DNA of 64,000 nucleotides from Dyadobacter subterraneus (GTDB lineage Bacteria; Bacteroidota; Bacteroidia; Cytophagales; Spirosomataceae), in the NCBI RefSeq assembly GCF_015221875.1, contig NZ_JACYGY010000001.1, forward strand, positions 1,922,001-1,986,000, written 5' to 3'. Both the position numbers and the translations under genes were made by a program. Positions within the stretch are counted from its first letter, which is position 1, and the number at the start of each line of letters is the position of its first letter. The notes below the pieces were generated by a model. That model saw only the letters and a list, made by a program, of their open reading frames with translations. It ran no database searches and was not told the origin of the DNA. Positions 46,085 to 52,939 of the stretch are shown piece after piece.

Positions 46085-46192
46085 CTAATGGAATAAATTG
46101 AATAAAAATTATAAAACAACTTTCAATTAAGTGTTGATCTGAAACATTTAATTGAAAGCTGTGTAAATTGGGTTTCTGATATAACTGAACCC

Positions 46193-47473
46193 ATGAAACG
46201 AAGAAAAGTTTTAAAAGGCCTATCTACTTTGCCACTTTTTGGCTCCCTTTCCGTGCAGTCGGCTACGGCTGCTCCTTTGAAGAAAAAACGTGATGTAATT
46301 GCGGAACTGGGAATCCGCTCCTTCATTAATGCCGCCGGTACATTGACGTATATGTCTGGGTGTATTATGGATGACGAGGTGGTTGAAACAATTGAAAATA
46401 CTTCCCGGCATTTCTGTATGATTGATGAAGTACAGGATAAAGTGGGAGAAAAAATCGCAAAACTGGTACATTCAGAAGCTGCCATGGTTTCCTGTGGTGC
46501 TTTTTCAGCCATGACGTTGGGACTTGCAGGTATTCTTACCGGTCTCGATATCAAAAAAGTTGAACAGCTTCCGCATTTGGAGGGGACAGGAATGAAGTCT
46601 GAGGTAATTTGTCAGAAATCCCATAACGAACGCTATAATCACGCTTTTCTTAATACAGGATGTAAAGTTATCGAAGTTGAAACAGTGGAAGATTTTAGGA
46701 AAGCGGTAAGTGAAAAAACGGCTTTACTTCATTTTTTGAATATTGAGACGAATCATGGCCAGATCAAACATGAAGAATGGGTGGCGCTGGGAAAAGAATT
46801 GAAAATTCCGACTTCTATTGATATTGCAGCAGACGTTCCACCGGTTTCAAACCTTTGGAAATTTAATGACATGGGATTTGATCTTGTCTTTATTTCTGGT
46901 GGAAAAGCCATGCGCGGACCACAAAGTGCGGGTATTTTAATGGGAAGAAAAGATATTATTGCCGCGGCCAGATTAAATGCACCGCCAAGAGGTTTCACAA
47001 TCGCGCGTGGTCATAAGGTAAATAAAGAAGAAATTTTAGGGATGTATGTGGCTCTTGAAAAATTCATTTCCGGTGATCATGATAAAGAATGGAAAGGGTG
47101 GGAGAGCAGTATCGCACACATTCAAAATGCAGTAAAAGATATAACCGGAGTTACGACAAAGGTAGCCGTACCGGAACTGGGCAATATTACGCCAACCTTA
47201 ACGATTTCCTGGGACGACAGTATCGTTAAACTTACAGGCAAGGAACTCAGAGACAAATTGCGCTATGGTAATCCTTCAATTGAAGCCAGTTTTGCCGGTT
47301 TGCCACTGTACCACTATCAGGCTGGTTCAGATTCAGTAGACCCCTCACTCGTTGAAACTTTGAAAGGTGAAAATCTGATCAGGGTAACAGCGTGGATGCT
47401 TCAACCGGGAGAAGAAAAAATTGTGGCTAAAAGAATAAAAGAGGAATTGTCCTCTGCTATTAAGTCGGCCTGA
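46193..47473 (+). CDS. Exported SelA-fold PLP-dependent enzyme
   Basis: The 426-residue protein starts MKRRKVLKGLSTLPLFGSL, a twin-Arg-type signal (RRKVLKG), followed by a fold-type I PLP domain of the SelA / D-glucosaminate-6-phosphate ammonia-lyase group. The Schiff-base Lys is K238 in ISGGKAMRGPQSAG, and the cofactor Asp lies in PTSIDIAADVPPVS. Related enzymes act on D-sugar acids or amino acids in the cytoplasm, so export of a PLP enzyme is notable: Tat could export it with cofactor bound. Substrate unknown. Confidence 0.88.
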   Translation: MKRRKVLKGLSTLPLFGSLSVQSATAAPLKKKRDVIAELGIRSFINAAGTLTYMSGCIMDDEVVETIENTSRHFCMIDEVQDKVGEKIAKLVHSEAAMVSCGAFSAMTLGLAGILTGLDIKKVEQLPHLEGTGMKSEVICQKSHNERYNHAFLNTGCKVIEVETVEDFRKAVSEKTALLHFLNIETNHGQIKHEEWVALGKELKIPTSIDIAADVPPVSNLWKFNDMGFDLVFISGGKAMRGPQSAGILMGRKDIIAAARLNAPPRGFTIARGHKVNKEEILGMYVALEKFISGDHDKEWKGWESSIAHIQNAVKDITGVTTKVAVPELGNITPTLTISWDDSIVKLTGKELRDKLRYGNPSIEASFAGLPLYHYQAGSDSVDPSLVETLKGENLIRVTAWMLQPGEEKIVAKRIKEELSSAIKSA

Positions 47474-47499
47474 AATAACTGTTTTTTTATCTGTTATAT

Positions 47500-47533
47500 A
47501 ATCATTCCGGCTAAATTATAATCCGGAATGATT
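47500..47533. repeat. Inverted repeat between PLP enzyme and antiporter genes
   Basis: Arms AATCATTCCGG (47500-47510) and CCGGAATGATT (47523-47533) are exact reverse complements with a 12-nt A/T-rich loop. There is no T run after it, so it may be a weak terminator, an mRNA-processing hairpin or an operator ahead of the antiporter gene. Confidence 0.55.
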
Positions 47534-47576
47534 GCTTTCCGGTGTAAACAGGCATGATTATTTCCATGCTAAAACC

Positions 47577-48818
47577 ATGGATAGCTACATTATAACGATC
47601 ACTTTAATAGGAATTGCAGCATTGGGAATGGCCTGGATGCCATCTTTTACGAAGAAAACTGGTATATCGGATTCCGTTGTTTATGTCCTACTTGGTGCTG
47701 TTTCTTACTATTTCATTGACATACTCCCAAAACCGGATCCGGTTAGATATGAAGATTATACGGTTCATTTTACGGAGTTTGTAATCATTATTTCTATCAT
47801 GGGCGGAGGATTGAAAATCGACCGCCCATTTTCTCTGCAAACCTGGATCGTTCCTTTTCGGCTGCTTACTATCACCATGGTTTTGTGCATATTTTTGCTG
47901 ACCATGCTATCTTACCTGTTTCTTCATTTCGACTTTGCATCGTCCCTTTTATTGGGTGCAGCACTGGCTCCGACAGACCCCGTATTGGCGGCGGATGTGC
48001 AGGTAGGACCACCATTGGAAAAGAAAAAAGACAATGTCCGTTTTGCCCTGACTGCGGAGGCCGGTATGAATGATGGCATGGGATTTCCATTCACCTGGCT
48101 GGCAATTTCCGTGGCATCATTGGGTCCCAATAATGCAGGAAGCATTCTGGAATGGTTTGCTTACGATTTTATATATAAAATAATTGCAGGAATTATCGTC
48201 GGTTTTTTATTGGGGAAATTTCTGGGATACCTGATTTTTAATGTATCAAAAAAAACCAAATTCATCAATATCAACGACGGTTTTATTGCAGTTGCATCCG
48301 CACTTTTAATATATGGTTTGACCGAACTGGTCCATGGATATGGTTTCATAGCCGTTTTCGTTGCCGCGGTGACTCTCCGGAATTATGAGTTCAAGAATGA
48401 ATTTCATAAAGATCTTCACAATTTTTCTGATCAGGTTGAACGGATTTTAGTGGCCGTCGTTTTGCTGGTTTTTGGTGGAAGTCTTATCCATGGCATATTA
48501 GGTTCTCTGACGTGGGAAATGGCCGTGGTGGGGATAATATTTATATTCCTGATCCGCCCGTTCAGTGGAATCGTTGGGTTAATGAATACACATCTTCATT
48601 TTAAAGAAAAACTGGGAATCAGCTTTTATGGTATCCGGGGACTTGGTTCATTTTATTATCTGTCTTTCGCCCTCAGCCAGAAAGATTTTCTTTACAGCAA
48701 TGAACTCTGGTCGATTGTATCGTTCATCGTTTTATTGTCAATCATAGTACACGGACTCACAGCAACACGGGTAATGAGAACACTGGAAAGCAAGTTTTCT
48801 GAGGAAATATCGCTTTGA
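47577..48818 (+). CDS. NhaP-type cation:proton antiporter
   Basis: I use the ATG at 47577 (MDSYIITITLIG) instead of a TTG at 47532 whose extra residues are polar and overlap an inverted repeat. The 413-residue protein has about 12 helices. CPA1 motifs are visible: GAALAPTDPVLAADVQVGPP (helix 5 with the Asp) and TAEAGMNDGMGFPF (the Asn-Asp of NhaP). It exchanges Na+ or K+ for H+ across the inner membrane. No C-terminal regulatory domain is present. Confidence 0.92.
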   Translation: MDSYIITITLIGIAALGMAWMPSFTKKTGISDSVVYVLLGAVSYYFIDILPKPDPVRYEDYTVHFTEFVIIISIMGGGLKIDRPFSLQTWIVPFRLLTITMVLCIFLLTMLSYLFLHFDFASSLLLGAALAPTDPVLAADVQVGPPLEKKKDNVRFALTAEAGMNDGMGFPFTWLAISVASLGPNNAGSILEWFAYDFIYKIIAGIIVGFLLGKFLGYLIFNVSKKTKFININDGFIAVASALLIYGLTELVHGYGFIAVFVAAVTLRNYEFKNEFHKDLHNFSDQVERILVAVVLLVFGGSLIHGILGSLTWEMAVVGIIFIFLIRPFSGIVGLMNTHLHFKEKLGISFYGIRGLGSFYYLSFALSQKDFLYSNELWSIVSFIVLLSIIVHGLTATRVMRTLESKFSEEISL

Positions 48819-48860
48819 TTTATAGTTGGTTTTTCTGTTAGTTAATGAGTTTTTATTACC

Positions 48861-48931
48861 CGTCCGACGGCAAAAAAAGCCGTCGGACGAGTTGGATCTC
48901 CCGTCTGATGGCTTTTTTCGCCATCTGACGG
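48861..48931. repeat. Tandem pair of related hairpins with 7-nt A or T loops
   Basis: Hairpin 1 (48861-48889): an 11-bp perfect stem CGTCCGACGGC/GCCGTCGGACG around seven A. Hairpin 2 (48901-48931): a 12-bp stem CCGTCTGATGGC/GCCATCTGACGG with one mismatch around TTTTTTC. The stems are related in sequence (CCGTC-GAxGGC). They are 12 bp after the antiporter gene region and could be a terminator or a REP-like element. Confidence 0.7.
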
Positions 48932-49033
48932 ATAGTGAAAATTGGAGTACGGTGGGAAATAAATTTTATAATTAATATCCTTGATGTGTTTAATTAGTTA
49001 ACTATCCGAGGGATTGTCAGTTTCTTCAAACAA

Positions 49034-49066
49034 AAATGGCCATTTCTGCAAGAGAAATGACCATTT
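49034..49066 (-). terminator. Intrinsic terminator of the WxxGxW-type lipoprotein gene
   Basis: A 14-bp stem with one mismatch (AAATGGCCATTTCT/AGAAATGACCATTT, loop GCAAG) lies 48 bp beyond the stop of the reverse-strand lipoprotein gene and continues into a T-rich tract on that strand. Confidence 0.75.
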
Positions 49067-49113
49067 AATTTGTAATAAGCAATTAGTCAGGTTATTGTCT
49101 TTATGACAAACTA

Positions 49114-49335
49114 TCAGTGTCCTCTGCGATAACGCCCTTCATGCCAGACATATTTATTCCGTTTCCATCTGTAATTGCCAGGAACCCAAACATGTCTGGG
49201 AGACGGAGCGACTGGAATTACTTCCACACGTGCCGGCGGCGGTCCTGGTCTTCTTCTTTCGCTAACACAGCTGAATACCAGCATGGTGAATAAAAGAAAT
49301 ATACTGTAAGCAGCGAATTTTTTTAGATTTTTCAT
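49114..49335 (-). CDS. Small lipoprotein with YxWGxW-like repeat
   Basis: I start at the Met at 49335 (MKNLKKFAAYSIFLLFTMLVFSC), which gives a proper lipoprotein signal; the Met at 49368 would add 11 residues. The 73-residue product has a Pro-rich linker and a C-terminal aromatic block HVWVPGNYRWKRNKYVWHEGRYRR, matching the repeat of small Bacteroidota/Proteobacteria YXWGXW lipoproteins. Function unknown. It is a single-gene unit with its own terminator. Confidence 0.8.
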   Translation of the reverse strand: MKNLKKFAAYSIFLLFTMLVFSCVSERRRPGPPPARVEVIPVAPSPRHVWVPGNYRWKRNKYVWHEGRYRRGH

Positions 49336-49566
49336 AAAACAGTAAGTTGATGATTTATAAAACTTCATTTCTGCCAGAAATCTTCACGAGTCATTACTTT
49401 CCGGCCATAATACTTGGATTATGAAATTTGAAAATGGTTTAAAGTAACCATCAAAATATTTAACCTTTATGCCATTTTTTTGAAATGAATAATTTTAAGG
49501 AAGCAAACTGGTGTAAGTTTTAATTTGATCTTTTAATGTGCGGAATAAATACTACTGAAAGTCGCT

Positions 49567-49895
49567 ATGAAAGATAAAATATATCCACCAGATCACGCCA
49601 AAGTGCTTTTCACTGATGCGAGAGGTGTGGGCCGGGAGGTACTTATGTGATGGACATGAATGCTTATTTAGAATCAGTTACAGATTATAATGCACAGGAT
49701 TGAAGCAATGTTTTCCCGGAAAATACAAATGTACAGTGGGAGTATCTGCAAACTGAAAATTCGGATTCGGAACTCATCACCGTTTTGTGATACCGTTTAG
49801 TAGAAATTTAAGATACTGATTTTAGAAATATTCTTGAAAATAGCCATTGGGAGATAATCAGCGGTATATCACAGGTAGTGAAAAATATTACCTGA
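49567..49895 (+). pseudogene. Decayed gene, product not recognised
   Basis: From an ATG at 49567 the frame reads MKDKIYPPDHAKVLFTDARG and then stops at 49648. A second frame from about 49638 continues protein-like sequence (GGTYVMDMNAYLESV, FPENTNVQWEYLQTE, FRNILENSHWEIISG) to 49893-49895, but with stops at 49701, 49788 and 49809. One frameshift plus three nonsense codons in otherwise plausible protein suggests a dead gene of about 105 residues. I cannot name the family. Confidence 0.5.
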
Positions 49896-49917
49896 AAATT
49901 TCTTATCTTATAAGCTC

Positions 49918-49947
49918 TTGTTTTTCTACTTCTTTATGATACATTTG
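49918..49947 (+). promoter_or_regulatory. Promoter of a candidate small RNA
   Basis: TTG at 49918-49920 (within CTTG) and TACATTTG, an exact TAnnTTTG, at 49940-49947 are 19 bp apart. Transcription would start near 49954, at the base of the first hairpin of the candidate RNA. Confidence 0.6.
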
Positions 49948-49953
49948 TACTAT

Positions 49954-50024
49954 AACACACTTACTAAGTGTGTAGAGGAGGGTAACATATATAAGAATCT
50001 CGGGCTTCCGGGATTCTTTTTTTT
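49954..50024 (+). ncRNA. Candidate small RNA of about 70 nt with two hairpins
   Basis: A stem-loop ACACACT-TACTA-type (arms 49955-49963 and 49965-49973) is followed by an unpaired purine-rich segment AGAGGAGGG (49974-49982), an A/U spacer, and an intrinsic terminator: an 11-bp stem 49993-50003/50008-50018 with one G-U pair, a GCTT loop and eight T to 50024. No credible start codon with an ORF is inside. It could be an sRNA or an orphan leader; the next gene is 210 bp further on. Confidence 0.55.
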
Positions 50025-50234
50025 ATGTCAAGTAATCTGATTCAGAATGTTTTATCCACTTTTAAATCTGATATTTAATAAAATAGATCAGAAATTCCAG
50101 GTTACGAATGAAGACTCAAATTTTGGTATGAAGCTATAATTTTATCAACGGCTTGATTTTGTACGCTAAATCTGGTTTCTCCCGGCTTTGATATTTTTGT
50201 GTATATTTGGTAGAAAGAGGTAAAAAATCGCGAA
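50025..50234. other. Leader region before the RsbQ-like hydrolase
   Basis: TATATTTG (50202-50209), an exact -7 match, is 26 bp upstream of the hydrolase start. The nearest TTTG (50187-50190) is only 11 bp away, so the -33 partner is unclear. No other feature is seen. Confidence 0.4.
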
Positions 50235-51035
50235 ATGGATATTCTCAAAAGAAATAATGTAATCTTATTGGGAAGTGGCACCGTACCGATGATTTTTGCC
50301 CATGGTTTCGGCTGTTCCCAGCACATGTGGAGGGAAGTGTGGCCTGCTTTCGAAAAAGATTTCAAGATTATTTTATTCGATTTTACGGGAAGCGGCAATT
50401 CGGATCTGACATGCTATAATAGTGAAAGATATTCGAATCTGAATGGCTATGCCGAAGATGTACTTGATATTTGCAAAGCGCTTGATTTGAAAAATTCCAT
50501 TTTTGTCGGGCATTCCGTCAGTAGTATGATCGGCGTTTTAGCAGCTATTAAAGAGCCGGATTTTTTTCAGGATCTGATTTTACTGGCACCTTCCCCGAGT
50601 TATATTAATGATCAGACTTACCAAGGCGGTTTTGAGCGAAAGGACATAGAAGATCTGCTCTCTATGATGGAGAAAAATTACGAAGGCTGGGCGGGATTTC
50701 TTGCACCTGCTATGATGAAAAATTCGGAAAACCCGGCTCTTGGTGAAGAACTTACAGAAAGTTTTTGCACCGCAGATCGCGCTATTGCCAAAGAGTTTGC
50801 AGAGGTTACCTTTTATTCCGATAATCGGAAAGATCTGTCAAAAGTGAAACATACATCTTTAATTTTGCAGTGTTCGGATGATCTGATTGCGCCTTTGGAG
50901 GTTGGACAATATCTGCATAACAATCTAACCAACAGTACTTTTAAAGTTATGCAAGCAACCGGCCACTGTCCGCACATGAGCGCCCCGACGGAGACAATTG
51001 AATTAATGGATCAGTATGTAAGACGACGCAAATGA
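50235..51035 (+). CDS. RsbQ/KAI2-like alpha/beta hydrolase
   Basis: The 266-residue protein matches Bacillus RsbQ along its whole length: FAHGFGCSQHMW, ILFDFTGSGNSDL, the nucleophile S94 in VGHSVSS, MMEKNYEGWA in the lid, D216 in LQCSDDLIAP and H244 in GHCPHMS, forming the Ser-Asp-His triad. RsbQ, like plant KAI2 and D14, binds a small hydrophobic molecule and signals through a partner protein. Its stop overlaps the start of a PAS histidine kinase gene (ATGA, 51032-51035), in the same order as rsbQ-rsbP, but with a kinase instead of a phosphatase. Confidence 0.93.
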   Translation: MDILKRNNVILLGSGTVPMIFAHGFGCSQHMWREVWPAFEKDFKIILFDFTGSGNSDLTCYNSERYSNLNGYAEDVLDICKALDLKNSIFVGHSVSSMIGVLAAIKEPDFFQDLILLAPSPSYINDQTYQGGFERKDIEDLLSMMEKNYEGWAGFLAPAMMKNSENPALGEELTESFCTADRAIAKEFAEVTFYSDNRKDLSKVKHTSLILQCSDDLIAPLEVGQYLHNNLTNSTFKVMQATGHCPHMSAPTETIELMDQYVRRRK

Positions 51036-52237
51036 ACGATTTTTCAGATGCTGAGAAAATTCTTCACGCCATGCCCTGCGGCTGTATTATTTTCGGCGAT
51101 GACGGAATAATCTGTTTTGTCAACGACACTTTATGTCAACTTCTCGACTTCAAAAGCGAGGAATTAATCCAGCAAAAACTGGGGATAATTTTTACAGTAT
51201 CAAGCCAGATTTTTTATCAAACCCAGCTTTATCCGCTCATCCGCTTAAAAGGAAAAGCAGATGAAATTTTTCTTTCACTAAAAATGAAACAGGGTACTAT
51301 CCTGCCTGTAATGCTTCACGGCAAAACCACCTTTTGGAATCAAAAACCGGCATATATTTTCATTTTTACTACCGTTTTTGAGCGGCAAAAACATGAAGAT
51401 GAACTGTTGCGGGCAAAGCAGGAGCAACAATTGGCAATTCAGGAAAATGGAGTCCTTATCGGGTTGAAAACTGAACTGCAATTGCAACATCAAATCCTTG
51501 ATCAACAGCTTTCAACTCTCAAACAACGGAATCTGGAATATATTCAGCTTAGCAAGGTTTTGTCCCACGATATGCAGGAGCCGATCCGCAAAATTGATAT
51601 TTTTGCAGGCATTTTGCACGGCCATATACACGAAGGTAAAGGCGAGTTAACCTTACAGAAAATACATAAATCCGTTGCCCGGCTCCGCAGTTTAACCAGT
51701 AGTCTCCATCAATTTGTTGAACTGGATTTGACAGATGAAGGTCCTTCCCAAATCAATCCAGGCGAATTGATCAATGAAGCCTCTTCCAGAATTAAAACAG
51801 AACTACAATTTGCTGATTTCAATCTTGAAATGGATACGCTACCATTGTTTGAAGGCAGAGCAGCTCAGATGGAAATCTTGTTTTTTGAGCTTTTCAAAAA
51901 TGCAGTTCAAAATCGAAGTTTGGAAGAATTGCTGGTTATTAAAGTCAGGGGAGTTCTTATTGAAGAAAACAGTTTTAAATCAGCCAACGACAAATATCGC
52001 TACACGGAACATATCAGACTGGAAATTTCCGATAATGGAATTGGTTTTGATAATGCTTATAGCGCTTACATTTTTGAATTGTTCAACAAACTGCATAAAA
52101 ATTCAGAAGGTTCGGGCCTTGGTCTGGCACTTTGCAAGCGGGTTGTTTCTTCACATTATGGCAGCATTACGGCCCGTTCACAGGAAGGAAAAGGAACAAG
52201 TATCATTATAATTCTTCCGGTTTTGCAGCAGGTGTGA
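51032..52237 (+). CDS. PAS-domain histidine kinase, partner of the RsbQ-like hydrolase
   Basis: The 401-residue soluble protein has an N-terminal PAS domain (about residues 5-118: ILHAMPCGCIIFGDDGIICFVNDTLCQLLDF), a coiled-coil (120-168), a dimerisation/phosphoacceptor helix with H179 in VLSHDMQEPIRK, and a HATPase domain with N290 (ELFKNAVQNR), DNGIGFD (334-340) and GSGLGLAL (360-367). The PAS plus coiled-coil resembles RsbP's N-terminal half. It probably autophosphorylates when the hydrolase delivers or senses its ligand. No response regulator is adjacent. Translation is coupled to the hydrolase gene. Confidence 0.92.
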   Translation: MNDFSDAEKILHAMPCGCIIFGDDGIICFVNDTLCQLLDFKSEELIQQKLGIIFTVSSQIFYQTQLYPLIRLKGKADEIFLSLKMKQGTILPVMLHGKTTFWNQKPAYIFIFTTVFERQKHEDELLRAKQEQQLAIQENGVLIGLKTELQLQHQILDQQLSTLKQRNLEYIQLSKVLSHDMQEPIRKIDIFAGILHGHIHEGKGELTLQKIHKSVARLRSLTSSLHQFVELDLTDEGPSQINPGELINEASSRIKTELQFADFNLEMDTLPLFEGRAAQMEILFFELFKNAVQNRSLEELLVIKVRGVLIEENSFKSANDKYRYTEHIRLEISDNGIGFDNAYSAYIFELFNKLHKNSEGSGLGLALCKRVVSSHYGSITARSQEGKGTSIIIILPVLQQV

Positions 52238-52283
52238 TAAATTTGCTTTTTGTAAGCTACTTCATAGCAAACTAATCAGTTTT

Positions 52284-52856
52284 ATGCCAAATCCGCTTAT
52301 CACCTATTTAGAATTATTTCGATCTCTATCTTATCAGGAGCAGCAGATTATTTCCGATTATTTTGAATCGAGAAAATTTAAGGAGGGCGAATATCTTTTT
52401 CAATCGGGCAAGGTTTGTAAAGACTTTTTCTTCATTTGTGATGGCGTACTCAGAATTGTTGTTCTAAATGAGAAAGGCTCGGAAGTCACGCATTTCTTTT
52501 TGAAGGAAAATACTTTTTGTACAATACTCAATAGTTTTAACAATCAGGTTGTTGCTCAGGAGAGTATTCAAGCAGCTTGTGATACGGAAGTTTTGGCAAT
52601 CACTAAAACAAGATTGTATGAACTCTATGAAAAAATTCCGGAGCTCAAAGGGCTTATTCACCAGATCACACAACAGGCGCTACTGGATAAAATCGGTATA
52701 AGAAATGCTTATCTCGGACAGGATTCCACGACGCGCTACAAGCTTTTTATGATGCGTCAACCCGAAGTCGCGCTCCGCGTTCCTTTAAGCGATGTTGCCT
52801 CTTATCTTGGGATCACACCGCAGTCATTAAGCAGGATTCGTAAAAATATTCGATGA
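52284..52856 (+). CDS. Crp/Fnr-family transcriptional regulator
   Basis: The 190-residue protein has a cyclic-nucleotide-binding-like beta-roll (ISDYFESRKFKEGEYLFQSGKVCKDFFFICDGVLRIVV) and a C-terminal winged helix ending VPLSDVASYLGITPQSLSRIRKNI. It lacks the Cys pattern of an FNR iron-sulfur centre, and the ligand is unknown. It starts 46 bp after the kinase gene on the same strand and may be part of that operon or its regulator. Confidence 0.9.
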   Translation: MPNPLITYLELFRSLSYQEQQIISDYFESRKFKEGEYLFQSGKVCKDFFFICDGVLRIVVLNEKGSEVTHFFLKENTFCTILNSFNNQVVAQESIQAACDTEVLAITKTRLYELYEKIPELKGLIHQITQQALLDKIGIRNAYLGQDSTTRYKLFMMRQPEVALRVPLSDVASYLGITPQSLSRIRKNIR

Positions 52857-52900
52857 TTTAAGCTGAAAATATTCATCATTTCAAATTAACAATTCTTTTG

Positions 52901-52939
52901 CATCCTGATTATTTATGATTTATCAATCAGGGTGTTTTT
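52901..52939 (+). terminator. Intrinsic terminator of the hydrolase-kinase-Crp group
   Basis: A stem CATCCTGATT/AATCAGGGTG (10 bp, one G-T pair) with a 14-nt loop is followed by TTTTTA. It overlaps the stop codon of the converging metalloprotease gene. Confidence 0.6.

Noticed and set aside
48861..48931. Twin hairpins considered as a CRISPR-like array
   Set aside because: Only two units, palindromic rather than direct repeats, no spacer regularity and no cas genes.
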